This document shows positions 9,901 to 18,900 of a stretch of 64,000 nucleotides of DNA, piece by piece. Both the position numbers and the translations under genes were made by a program. The stretch is from Anaeroplasmataceae bacterium (lineage in GTDB: Bacteria > Bacillota_I > Bacilli_A > Acholeplasmatales > Anaeroplasmataceae): positions 45,932 to 109,931 of the forward strand of contig JAIDZC010000038.1 in the NCBI GenBank assembly GCA_029057785.1. Reading direction: 5' to 3'. The notes beneath the pieces were generated by a model. The model had not been told where the DNA came from. It saw only the letters and a program-made list of their open reading frames with translations, and searched no databases. Positions within the stretch are counted from its first letter, which is position 1; every line of letters begins with the position of its first letter.

Positions 9901-11719
9901 AGGTACTACAGGACAGACCTTTAACATTTCTGTAACTTGTACAGCTGAATCTGGTAAGAAGATAACATATCCTATTACAATTGCTCGTGGTGCTATTGAT
10001 TTCGACAAGGATAATTCTATTTTGGAAATCATTGTAGAAGCTGATGGAAAAACTTATCTTGCCCAACCTGATTCAAATCCACAAACTAACTTCGATAAGG
10101 ATGTATTTGATTATGGTGTATTTAAGATTCCATTCTCAGCTAAAGACTACAAGATTACTGTAGTAAGACCAGATGGTACATATTCAACTACTTGGATTGA
10201 TGGCTCACCTCGTACATCTAACACATTAACTACTACAATCACATCTGCAATGAGAGGCGGTAGTAAGGATGTTGTTGTATATTGTGTTGCTAAAGATCCA
10301 GAAGTAGGCAAAGGTAATGAATATACAATTCATTTAGAATTTGAATCAGCATCTACTGATTCAACACTATCTAACTTAAAGGCTGATGGTACTACAGTTC
10401 CTGGATTTAGTCCAAATATAACTGAGTATACACTACCTTCAAGACCAAATACTACAGAAGTTATTGATATTGAATATGTGACAACTGATCCAAAAGCTAA
10501 GGTTTCTGGTGATATCGGTAGACAAGCATTGAAGCAAGGATTGAATACATTTGCAGTAACAGTTACTGCAGAAGATGGTTCATCTACAACTTATAAGATT
10601 AATGTTATTAGAGATTATCCATTACCTTATTTAACTGATTTAGGTGCTATTGGTGAAAAATTATTAGATGCTAACTATAAGACAACTACATTTGATAAGG
10701 AAGTTTATACTTATACAACAATTGTAAGCTATATGACTTTATATGCAACAATCAAAGCTGAAGTTGATAATCCTGATTTCGTTGTTTCTTGTAGTAATTC
10801 AACTCTAAATTCAAAGACTGATTTAGTAAGAATGTTTGATGTTAATCTAGCTGAAGGCAAGAATGAATTTACATTAACTGTAACTTCTAAGGAAGGTAAA
10901 ACAGTAGAGTATACTTTAATCATTAAGCGTCGTGGATTAGCTTCTACAAATACTGAAGTTGAATTCATTGATATTCTTCAAATTCCAGAATTCAAGGAAG
11001 CTTATACAGATGATGAAAGATATTATTCTTATGAAGTTCCAAATGGAATTAAGACATTAGATGTTAAGGTTACTCCAGCTCAAGGTCCAACTGAGGATGG
11101 AGATGGTGCTACTTTCAAGATTATCAATGGTAGAGAAAGTGGAGTATTAACTGATCAAAATGTTACCTTAAGAGTTGGTAAGAATACTTTAGTAATTTTA
11201 ATCATTGCTGAAGATGGAGAATCTACTCGTGCAATCGTAGTAGAAGTTACAAGAGCTCCTATGACCTTCTCTGTAGATACAGAAGCTTATTCTGAATATA
11301 CATGTGAAAAGAAGGAAAATGGTGAGTATGCTTACAAGATTAATTTGGTTGATAAGAGAGCTGCTGATATCCAAGATTATACTAAGTATATCGTATTTGA
11401 TGAAGAGTACTATGACTCTACAAATCAATACGTTGAAAAGCCTGAAGTAACAGTTATTTCTGATACTTCAAATAGAATGTGTACAGAAGTAATCGTACGT
11501 ATCTATGATGGCGATGAAGAAATCTTTGTTACCTTCGAGCTTGAATCAAAGGCATTACAGGGTGGAAACACAATTCCTGAAATTTTACAAATCATTATGC
11601 CTTGGATTTTACTTGCAATTGCAATTATCATCTTAATTATTATCTTAATTTGTGTTAATAGAGATAAGTTCGGTGCTATTAACAAGAAAAGAAAAAAAGA
11701 TGACGAACAAGAAGCATAA
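3974..11719 (+). CDS. Giant membrane-anchored cadherin-like repeat surface protein (2581 aa)
   Basis: I chose the ATG at 3974, not the upstream in-frame ATG at 3926, because GGTGGAGG sits 6 bases before it and it gives a proper signal peptide (MKKIKGIKKI, a hydrophobic core, then QAQA at about 33-36). Residues 61-75 (DEDGDCSTTIDDLKA) resemble a dockerin/EF-hand calcium loop. The body is about 18 tandem beta-sandwich modules of the cadherin-like (PF12733-type) kind, each ending in a strand such as YTITIKR, YKINVIR, YTLIIKR or YNIIVNR. Near the C terminus a transmembrane helix (about 2532-2560, WILLAIAIIILIIILICV) is followed by a Lys/Arg-rich cytosolic tail. The protein therefore projects outward from the membrane. 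It lies 14 bp before the EAL gene with which it is probably co-transcribed. Likely role is adhesion or surface structure; the ligand is unknown. Confidence 0.85.
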   Translation: MKKIKGIKKILIMVLLSVALVFTIGGFKNTFQAQAAGETCTYTYAAYSKEGYETLQNARIIDEDGDCSTTIDDLKALIATYEALKTTGSEGNKKKKFWTDGDGKRFRGYIDIPQLPDGSYNEDDENIDWDTIIPRGDGTNEGIYNALKAELAAWEAKNPPLTAITPGQEIVVEIYAELSTSGQIRAVAATLDLEGAIDSTAGITPYYNKTETANGATTTLQGISSTSPTIGWQYSAATGKAAAAGKVFVGAFGVTTSSTGSGFTVTLADAATNNNSGKTLFIPHATGEQVNDSFNTPSKNSRFLDEPLELAGATISDDTSLMVLTVDGKSILTGTGPQYAASDEITGNKAAVFAQVKDNGTIENTGYVYKTNPTLPATGTANAPSGSTGTVSIAAGNFDVDMSGVSAGDSVWVVFRAIASDTVAKKWYSVQVTKAKDTNCDLEAVEIKATVSGTSTPLLTETSSLTSQTEFNVYYPKGTTTSNSFTIKPTFTAPKTATLNGATATSNAVTPLTSISNGSVVTIVVKAQDTSKTKTYKFTFYEADTKPISVTGYSGPSSNVQSQTGEYATASKKFTLNNMALGRDGFWLNIVLPTNASAELFDTNKTTSLGTITSGTNTSTISYPTTANDAASTKTVWIKVTNNGYTDWYEVEVNRPKADNDKSGVTITAMGYVDANNANQTYTLPSALPTNNSTNITNTPKLTYNSKTASFVINVPSGSKTKILNASGVDITGQTQTLTLDAGKTNLQKTFNFYVQTEYDRTQSQPQSNGTQYTIVIEEEPANGTKTLDKLEVKNSSGATLPKPAPTMSGGVTIYNYDIDTDLNGNTFTVDLAWSPATTKAYVGKTVNPSTEYNASTTYDVGDTVYVRLVAEDETVSEYRIVTTKAKSSNNKIISIMLEYEAEDGSKVTVFPASAFNQGTTTYNTNQVSSLTVPYSVKSVNYTVVLDDAKSSLSVGGVNNNQSNITTRTGTYTLSSTLNNLCIVYATAENGTRGTQYTITIYRQTAKSGNYIESISIGGVDCTVANANYFKDGIPFNLNQRGASYHLYLPCTQSLNGVEFTISDGATATWTAALSSGNTLTFPFVSNVTHNLNYTFTIRVVSEQQRIDNPTNPQSNTYTFNVHVADQDHSLTDLELQDSSGNIVPSTSNVYLDLTNIASYSNQNTPFEVPYEVDSIVVDAKNTKPSFHGKINVEYGGNSNALNAGATKKVTITVTSEMAALDTSRTDLITTYTLYVRRKDCDHDQTLKTLTVSIDGTPVGVALENNKYTYVIDSLTAGDTVDIQATVNDSSSTITGQTGQHTITGLLDYTGKDSTKRELTYHIYVSCKCGTKTAQDYVIKLQTDEYKPDTTPGAITAITAETKESGGLNPSYSTGTTSYEVNLSNKDGDDYVKFTITKANPLSSLHFSIDGQVQSPVSKDATQIFTVSNIALASSKEIKVWTVAEDGTTLGTVYTITIKRAEAASTANEATMIYYNGTNQVPNFNKSSGGPYTINLGNQKEIYFTVDLTGVKNATVKQNVHDSYANRYQFADGVFTETFTIIVKAESGDEKNYNIIVNRDGDKVLDGLTATIDSDSTDKLTPTFSVATLKYKVTLTSTQKSVTLTYVPKANNGATTVSFIDPSGTPIALPAGTTMYTISNIMPTFNAAGVDTPLVYKVRVTAVSGAYEDYVIEISKERGSDTVYIDSYTYKENTTDAAEKPLDGLSPAVTTYSYRVDRNTLYFNPTITLNDPNGKVVWPTNRSMIAGQRNAMTVKVIPASGVGSKPDGSDDESNAVYYTFNVYPCDITYEIDDIFALLSDQSANLLDKDEITYIDYRNNVLEITVPYGKSPQLDTYLDIKSTADNYTIFLNGNPMTSAKQSLTVGRNEFKIQIKSDYATAYDKVNTTPITGYKSNVITVIINRDTQNDDATLKDLWVTYIDANGQEQTIHCSTLPGNDTFAVPYLGDGVTVVSVGATPNAQTSTVSGTGTISLSGTGTTGQTFNISVTCTAESGKKITYPITIARGAIDFDKDNSILEIIVEADGKTYLAQPDSNPQTNFDKDVFDYGVFKIPFSAKDYKITVVRPDGTYSTTWIDGSPRTSNTLTTTITSAMRGGSKDVVVYCVAKDPEVGKGNEYTIHLEFESASTDSTLSNLKADGTTVPGFSPNITEYTLPSRPNTTEVIDIEYVTTDPKAKVSGDIGRQALKQGLNTFAVTVTAEDGSSTTYKINVIRDYPLPYLTDLGAIGEKLLDANYKTTTFDKEVYTYTTIVSYMTLYATIKAEVDNPDFVVSCSNSTLNSKTDLVRMFDVNLAEGKNEFTLTVTSKEGKTVEYTLIIKRRGLASTNTEVEFIDILQIPEFKEAYTDDERYYSYEVPNGIKTLDVKVTPAQGPTEDGDGATFKIINGRESGVLTDQNVTLRVGKNTLVILIIAEDGESTRAIVVEVTRAPMTFSVDTEAYSEYTCEKKENGEYAYKINLVDKRAADIQDYTKYIVFDEEYYDSTNQYVEKPEVTVISDTSNRMCTEVIVRIYDGDEEIFVTFELESKALQGGNTIPEILQIIMPWILLAIAIIILIIILICVNRDKFGAINKKRKKDDEQEA

Positions 11720-11733
11720 GAGGAGTTAAAAAA

Positions 11734-14733
11734 ATGAATTTATTTAAAATTGGCGACTTTCAGGTTACTATAATTCATCTCATTTTGCTTTTGATAATTA
11801 TCATCTTGATTGTCGGCATTATTGCTTATCGATTTAACCATCGTAAGCAAACTAAAGCAAGTCAATATATGGATAATGAATGTATGATTTACAACAAAAA
11901 GGGAATTCTTAAATTTCTCGCCCGCAAGGGTGGGAAATTTACCAACCCTACTGTTGTGGTTGTCGAAATCAGAAATTTAAGTTATTTATATATCAATTAT
12001 GCCAAAAGAAATAAATTGCTTTATCAAATTTCAGATCATTTAACTAAGGGATTAACCAAAAGAGAAACCATAAGTAGAATTGAATTTGATAAATTCTTAA
12101 TTGTATTTAATGACAGAAGTAAAGAAGAAGTAAAGGCACAATGCCAAATTATGGAAAAACGTTTAGACGAAATGACCATTGATGGCTATGGAATGTATGA
12201 CTTCTATGTTTACTATGGTATATATGAACAGGCTCCACTAGAGGACCCAGAGTTAATCTATGTTGCAGCTGCAATTACTACTTTTTCTAAACTTATCGAG
12301 GATAATAACCAATATTTCTATACTGGTGAAGTAAGAGATATTTTAAATAAGTTTAGAAGAATGAATAGTGAAAAGGATGGAGATTTTGAACAAAATCGTT
12401 TCATCCCTTATATTCAGCCAAAGGTAGATTTGAAAACTGGTAAGGTTGTCGGTGGTGAAATTCTATGTCGTTGGATGGATGATTCTAATGGATTTAAATT
12501 TAGTCCAGCAGACTTTATTCCAATTTTTGAAAAGACAGGATTTATTCGTTTTATTGATGAAGCTATGCTAAAGGCTGCTTGTCAGTTTATGCAAGAGCTA
12601 ATACAACGTGGTAGAAGTGATTTAATCATTTCTGTAAATATATCTAAGATTCAATTTATGACTCCTAATTTTGAAAATAGAGTTATGGAGATTGTAAATC
12701 AATATCAAATTAATCCAAAGAATATCGAGTTAGAAATTTCTGAAGATACCTTCATGGAGAATACACATTATATTTCTAGTTGCATTATGAAACTACGTCA
12801 ATTTGGATTTAGTGTTGCTATGGATGATTTTGGTAAGGAACATTCTTCTATGGATTACATCTCAACTAATCCTTTTGATGTTGTTAAGCTAGACTTATTA
12901 TTCTTTAAAAATAGATTATCAACAGACAAGGATATGGCGATTGTTAAAAATATGCTTGATATGCTTGCAAAATTGAATTATGTTATGGTATGTGAGGGTG
13001 TATCTGATCGTCAAACTTTAGAGGCACTTGCTTCTATTCGACGTGATGTAATTGTACAAGGTTATGTAATTTCTCAACCAATACCATTACCTCAATTTGA
13101 AGCATTTGCTGGTACGATTTTTGACTTTAAACTTCCACCTCTTGAAGAGGAAGAAGATGAAGAAATCTCCACTAAGAGTAAAAAGATTATTGAAACAGAA
13201 ACGATTGAAGCAACTATTGGCAATACACCAAATGGTGGAACATCAATCAATATTTCAGGTTTAGGTGGAACGACTGTTGTTCCTGAGCATGATAAGGAAT
13301 TAGAAGAAATGCGTCGTCAGATGGATGAAATGCGTCATCAATTCCAGTTAACTATTGAAGAACAAAAACGTCTTGCTCATGAAGAAGAAGTAAAACGCCT
13401 AAAAGAACAAATGGAACGTATGCAGCATCAACCTCAACAACAACCTACTACGGTTACTATTAAGCAAAATGATGAGGAAATCAATGCATTACGACTTGAA
13501 ATTGAACGTTTGAAAAATCAAAAGAATCCAAATAGTTCTGAGATAGATGCTTTACGTTTAGAAATTGAACGTTTGAAGCTTCAACAACAGAATACTACAA
13601 ATACTACAACTTATATTCAAAGAGATTATCGTGATCGTGGTGAATTCTATGGATATCGTGATGATGAGGTCTCTCGTTTAAGACGTGAAGTGGATGATTT
13701 AAGATATTCTACACGAGACAGACGTTTCTATGATTATGATCGTTATCAAATTCATGTTTCTGATAATCGTGATAGAGAATTTGAGATTCTCCAAAAGCAA
13801 ATTGATGATTTGAAGGAAAATCAAAGAAATCAACCTGTATTTAATATTGATGAATTGATTGAAAAGCTATCTAAGACTCAAGATAATTCAAGATATGAAA
13901 TTGAAAAGGCTCAAGCTGAAGCTAAGAGTTTAAGAGAGCGCTTAGAGCATGAACGTAAAGAGCGCTTAGAATTAGAGGCTTTAATTGATGAACTTCAAAC
14001 GGCTCAAGCTGAAGAGGAAAAGGAAGAAGAAGTTGTTCCTGATGAAGCAGCACAAGCAAGAGAACAAGAAGAAGCAGATATGAATCTAAATCTAGATTTA
14101 TCTACTCTATCTAAATCTGATGCTGGTGATGATGATGAAGAAGACGATGACGAAGATGAAAAACTAGTTAAACCTACCTTATCCTTAGAGGAATTAGAGG
14201 CAATCATTCAATCATATCGTGATAAGTATGATGATGAATGGAATCAACATGCTAAGGAAGAATTACAGGATGGTTACTATGAAATCATTGATGGTTTAAA
14301 TTACTATCGACGTGCACGTTTGACATTTACAGAAAAGATTAGAAAAGCATCACCTGAGGTAAAGCAACTATTTAATATTGTAAAAAATGAATTGATGAAA
14401 TATAAGGGTGTAAACAACCGTTTAACAAATTATTATGATTGTTTCTATTTAGGAAGAAAACAGATTTGTAAGTTATCATTAACTTCTAAGAAGCTTAAGG
14501 TATATCTTGCTGCTGATCCTTCTAATTATCCTGATCGTCAATTCCCACATAAGGATGTTTCTGATAAGAAGGCTCATCAAAGAACACCTTATTATACAAT
14601 GGTAAAATCTCAGCTTTCTGTTCGCCGTATCAATAAGGTTATTGCAGACGTTATGGAAGAAGGTAATTCTTCTGTAAATGAAAGCTATAAACCTGTAGAT
14701 TATGCAACAAAGTTGAAATACCAGAAAAACTAA
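11734..14733 (+). CDS. Membrane EAL-domain (c-di-GMP phosphodiesterase-type) protein with coiled coil and C-terminal domain
   Basis: Start ATG has GAGGAG 8 bases upstream. Layout by residue: transmembrane helix 12-32; degenerate GGDEF-like domain about 45-200, with EFDKF (117-121) where GGDEF would be; EAL domain about 222-460; long charged coiled coil about 510-780 with a duplicated INALRLEIERLK/IDALRLEIERLK segment; an acidic Asp/Glu stretch near 800-820; and a separate basic domain about 830-990 (YYRRARLTF, YLGRKQICKL, KLKVYLAAD) that I recall from other Firmicutes proteins but cannot name. EAL catalytic residues look intact: E242 (EIL), N302, E334, D364-D365, K385, E421, Q442. It could hydrolyse c-di-GMP or act as a receptor. 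Position directly behind the anchored giant protein suggests control of that surface structure (inference). Confidence 0.85.
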   Translation: MNLFKIGDFQVTIIHLILLLIIIILIVGIIAYRFNHRKQTKASQYMDNECMIYNKKGILKFLARKGGKFTNPTVVVVEIRNLSYLYINYAKRNKLLYQISDHLTKGLTKRETISRIEFDKFLIVFNDRSKEEVKAQCQIMEKRLDEMTIDGYGMYDFYVYYGIYEQAPLEDPELIYVAAAITTFSKLIEDNNQYFYTGEVRDILNKFRRMNSEKDGDFEQNRFIPYIQPKVDLKTGKVVGGEILCRWMDDSNGFKFSPADFIPIFEKTGFIRFIDEAMLKAACQFMQELIQRGRSDLIISVNISKIQFMTPNFENRVMEIVNQYQINPKNIELEISEDTFMENTHYISSCIMKLRQFGFSVAMDDFGKEHSSMDYISTNPFDVVKLDLLFFKNRLSTDKDMAIVKNMLDMLAKLNYVMVCEGVSDRQTLEALASIRRDVIVQGYVISQPIPLPQFEAFAGTIFDFKLPPLEEEEDEEISTKSKKIIETETIEATIGNTPNGGTSINISGLGGTTVVPEHDKELEEMRRQMDEMRHQFQLTIEEQKRLAHEEEVKRLKEQMERMQHQPQQQPTTVTIKQNDEEINALRLEIERLKNQKNPNSSEIDALRLEIERLKLQQQNTTNTTTYIQRDYRDRGEFYGYRDDEVSRLRREVDDLRYSTRDRRFYDYDRYQIHVSDNRDREFEILQKQIDDLKENQRNQPVFNIDELIEKLSKTQDNSRYEIEKAQAEAKSLRERLEHERKERLELEALIDELQTAQAEEEKEEEVVPDEAAQAREQEEADMNLNLDLSTLSKSDAGDDDEEDDDEDEKLVKPTLSLEELEAIIQSYRDKYDDEWNQHAKEELQDGYYEIIDGLNYYRRARLTFTEKIRKASPEVKQLFNIVKNELMKYKGVNNRLTNYYDCFYLGRKQICKLSLTSKKLKVYLAADPSNYPDRQFPHKDVSDKKAHQRTPYYTMVKSQLSVRRINKVIADVMEEGNSSVNESYKPVDYATKLKYQKN

Positions 14734-14744
14734 AAAAATCTCAC

Positions 14745-14776
14745 AAGACTATCTTTCGGGATAGTCTTAGGTTTTA
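14745..14776 (+). terminator. Probable terminator after the EAL gene
   Basis: A 9-bp stem (14745-14753 with 14760-14768, loop TTTCGG) is followed by a weak run GGTTTT. A second imperfect stem, AAGTGAAAGA with TTTCTTTTACTT (about 14776-14808), lies just downstream. Confidence 0.5.
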
Positions 14777-14841
14777 AGTGAAAGAGATTAAAAAATTTCT
14801 TTTACTTAGAAGCTAAGGCATTATACAAAGGAAGGATATCT

Positions 14842-15957
14842 ATGAAAAAAATTTGGATATTACTAATCGTTTCATTCCTTTTTGTTCTTGCAGGTTGCAA
14901 AACAAATCAAGAGGATACGGATAAAATTTTATCCATCGAATTAAAGAACATAGAAAATATAGATGTATATCAAGGAGATGTTTATTCTCCTAGAAATGTG
15001 ATTGTATATGCAGTATATGAGAAGAAAAAGGTTGATGTAACTATAGATGCAAATTTTTCTGAAATAAGTACAGAAAACTTAGGTTATCAGACAGTTACAG
15101 TCACCTATTTGGAGTTTCGCGCAGACTATTCTGTAAGAGTAATAGAAAGGCCATATGAAATATCTTTATCATTACGCATAAAAGCTTTACCTGAAAAGAT
15201 TGAATACTATTCAGGAGAAGAATTAAGTATTTCTGGAATTCATGTTGTGATTGTTGAAAACGAGGAAGAACTTGGAAGAGTAGATTTATTCTCATTAAAA
15301 GTTTCTATAAAGTATTTTGGCACTATTGTATCTGGATTTTCAGAGATTGGACCTTATGAAATTATTGTTTCAACAGAATATAAATCGAAAACCTTGACAA
15401 CTAGTTTTTTTGTTGAAGTTGTTACGAATCCAAGTACTCAGCCAAGAGAACAATTAAGGGTGACCACAGATAATGTTAAAAAAGAATTTTTATTACATGA
15501 AGAATTTAACACAGATGGCTTAGTTATTTATATCCAAGATGAGACAGAAAATATTACGGAAATTAAACAGAATTTATGTAAAATAGAGCTTTCTTTAAAT
15601 GGTGTAATTAAAGAGGCATTAGATGAAGAAGGTGTTTATTCGGTTCATGTTTCTTTTGGGGACATGGATGCATATTATGGAATTACTGTTTTATATCGTG
15701 AGCCTGTAAAAAAGATTGTTGTAGATTATTCTGCTGCTAGACTTCAGTTTAATGTAGGAGAAGCCTATTCTTCAACTGGATTAGATATTTTATATTATGA
15801 AGATGATGTTTTGAAAAGACATATTCTTCCTGCTAATTGTAGAATTAGATTTGAACTAAGAGGAGTAGAAGTATATAATTTTGATTACGCTACAACATAT
15901 ACAATTATTATTGAATATGAAGGGCTTAAAGACAGCTATCGCATTTCTGTGGTTTAG
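14842..15957 (+). CDS. Lipoprotein with bacterial Ig-like (Big_3-type) domains
   Basis: 371 residues. A short signal peptide ends in the lipobox LAGC, so Cys19 should be lipidated and the protein tethered to the outer face of the membrane. The remainder is four or so beta modules of about 80-90 residues with the Big_3 pattern: an opening strand, Y/F-x-G-E/D, a hydrophobic turn (SISGIHVVI, NTDGLVIYI, SSTGLDILY), and a closing Y-x-I/V-x-V strand. No enzyme motif is visible. It is 20 bp from the next lipoprotein gene, with which it shares module type; the pair is probably one transcription unit and may be paralogous. Surface or matrix role is inferred. Confidence 0.8.
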   Translation: MKKIWILLIVSFLFVLAGCKTNQEDTDKILSIELKNIENIDVYQGDVYSPRNVIVYAVYEKKKVDVTIDANFSEISTENLGYQTVTVTYLEFRADYSVRVIERPYEISLSLRIKALPEKIEYYSGEELSISGIHVVIVENEEELGRVDLFSLKVSIKYFGTIVSGFSEIGPYEIIVSTEYKSKTLTTSFFVEVVTNPSTQPREQLRVTTDNVKKEFLLHEEFNTDGLVIYIQDETENITEIKQNLCKIELSLNGVIKEALDEEGVYSVHVSFGDMDAYYGITVLYREPVKKIVVDYSAARLQFNVGEAYSSTGLDILYYEDDVLKRHILPANCRIRFELRGVEVYNFDYATTYTIIIEYEGLKDSYRISVV

Positions 15958-15977
15958 TGAAAAGGAAGTGATATTCT

Positions 15978-18900
15978 ATGAAAAAAATTATGATTGGATT
16001 ATCCTTGATCGTTTTGATATTCCTTGTGGGTTGTAAGAAGAAAGTTGATCCAACCCCACCAGGACCAGGTCCAACACCAACAGTTGTTGAGGAGAGTATT
16101 TGTGTTACAAATCGAGCTGGTACTGTGATTGAATCCGATTCAGTTTATCAAAGTGATACGAGAACATACTCTCATCAAGAATTGTTTGTCTGGGTTATTT
16201 ATAGTGATAAATCTATGAAAAATATAACTCTTCATGCAACATTTTCGGATGTTTCCATCCTTGAACCAGGGGATGTAGTAGTAACTGTGTCCTATAAGGA
16301 ATTTACTACTACCTATACGGTTAAGGTTTTACCTAACGTAGTAAAGAGCATTTCTATAGATGAAACAAATTGTAAAATTTTATATCCAGTGGGTGCAATT
16401 TTTGATCCATCTGGATTAGTGGTTCGTGGAAGTCTTGCAGACGGACAAGAGATAACTCTAACAGAATATGATTTATCCTTGAAGGATGAGGATTTAACAC
16501 AGCCTTTATCAACGCCAGGAAAGAAGAACATTATTGTTTCTTATGGCGAAAGCATAACTGCAACATTTGAAATTATGGTATATGATCAAAGTTCTACAAA
16601 TAGTTATGTATATAAAATAGATTATTTAATGGATGAACTAAATCTAGATGAACAAGGCAACTATGAATTTACAACTTCCTATGAAGCAATGAATAACTCT
16701 GTTGCTAAAATCAAAGTGAATTCAACCATTTTAAAAACAAAAGAAGAAAATGGCAGTTCAGTAGAGCATACCTATAACACCGAAACTTACCATTCTTATA
16801 TCTCTATACCAACTACAGAAGGAATAGAAATTACTATCCCGTATCAAACGGATATCTTTATGGTAGTTGCAGATTTACATGAGACTACAGTTTCTTTTAA
16901 AAAGGATGGTCAAACCTATGAGGCTTTTGGTCATAAGAGTAATTATACCTCTATCTTGTATTGTAGATTGGAGGCAGGTACCTATCAGCTAATCTCTAGT
17001 AATGCATCTAATCGGTTATATAGTATTGCTTTTGAATCAAGTCGTGCAACCGCTAGTGGAGTGGAGATTGATACAACAGATGTGAAAAAAACCTATGCAA
17101 TAGGGGATACTTTAGATACTAGAGGATTAAAGGCATATTACATATGGGAAGATGGGGCGAAGTCGTTAGCCTCTATTAGCAATATTAGCTATCGTATTAC
17201 AGATGAAAATAACAAGAATGTTACAGTTTTTGAAAAAGAAGGAACATATACTGTTACTATCACTCTTGCTTCTTTCAGTGAGTCTTTTCGTGTTGAAGTT
17301 ACGGATAGCCGTAGTTTTACAGGAATTGAATTAGACACGACAAATGTGACCAAGGAATTTTATGGTACAACCTTTAATTTTGATAACTTAAAGGTCTATG
17401 GTATTGGAGCTACAGGTAGAGAATTATTAGTAGAAGGTACAGATTATCAAGTGACCTTATCTTATAATAATAAGGTGGTTTCAGGATTTTCAGAAGTGGG
17501 AACATACACTGTAACAATAACCTTTTTAGGTCCAAGCTGTGAAAATAATAAAAGCTTTTATACAGTAAAATTTATGAAGGAAGTATCTAGGATGTCTCTA
17601 GATACTTCTCTTGTAAAAAGCAATTATATTGTTGGAGAAAATTTAGATATTTCTAATTTAGGAGTTATATTAGAATATAAAGATAATACAACTGGTACAC
17701 TTTCTCTTTCTCAAATCAAAAGAGAACTTTTGAGAAATGGTGTAGTCGTAAATTCTTTATCCGAGGTTGGAGAGTATCAAGTAAAAATTATTTATGACAC
17801 TTTTGAGAGAACTTTCTCAATTTTTGTTTCAGCAGCAAGGCAATATCTAGGTCTTGAATTAGATACTACCAAAGTAGCAAAGACCTTCAATGGAACTCAA
17901 TTCAATAGCAATCAGTTAAAGGTTTATGGATTAGATACAGGCGGCAACAGAACAGAATTTTCTATGGGTGATTTGAAAATAGAGCTAACCTTTAATGGAG
18001 AAGAAGTAAGCGCCTTTTCTCTTTCAGGTACTTACGTTGTAAAGATAACCTACATTGGAAGCCTAGATATTCTTTCAAATACTGAGACCTATGAGGTAGA
18101 ATATACAGCTAAGCAAATTGAATTTGCATATTCTGGTCCCAATGTACCAATCGCTTCTTGGAAAGAAGATCTTCATTATCCTATAGACTATACGTCCTAT
18201 ATAAAAGTTCCTGATTCAACCTATGTTTTCTTAGGTTTTAGTGGAGATTTTGATGCTACAAATCCTTTTGTAAAGATTTATGTTGAAAAAAAGAAAACAG
18301 GTAGTGCCTGCATATATACTTATGTTACTCCTCGGTATGAATATATTTATTATGATACAGTAATGAATACTCCACAAGTACCTGCCTACCTTTTAAAGGA
18401 AAATGAGGTATTTGATCACTTTGAGCTTGAAGAGTCAAGAAGTAATGCAAATTATAAGCTTTATGTTGCAGTATGTGTCGAGCAAACGTTAGAACCTATC
18501 ATCTCTATCAGTTCTGTCCATACGGCAAGTATTACACTTCCAACTTATGAGAATGCTACTATACGTGGTGTAATTAAAGATAGTGATGGAAATACAAAGA
18601 CATTTTCTAATCCATCTCAAGAATTTACAAATCTTGATCCAAATCTGCAGTATACCATTTCTGGATCTATTGCAACAAGTAATGGTTCTTTAAAAATTGT
18701 GGAAACCACTTTTACTACAAATGTTGCATCTACATTATCTTCAATTACTGAGGACCAAGCAGTTCGACATCTTTCTGCAGGAAGCCTTGAAATAGATTGT
18801 GCCCCTTATCTCCAAGCAATACCTTATGGATATCAGTTTGTGGGCTTTCAATTAACAAATGAGGCTTTAGAGGTTGTTTCTGAAATTGCTTATACTCCCG

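Noticed and set aside
13960..14210. Opposite-strand serine-rich frame within the EAL gene
   Set aside because: It is the mirror of the Glu/Asp-rich coiled coil and acidic stretch; it has no ribosome site.
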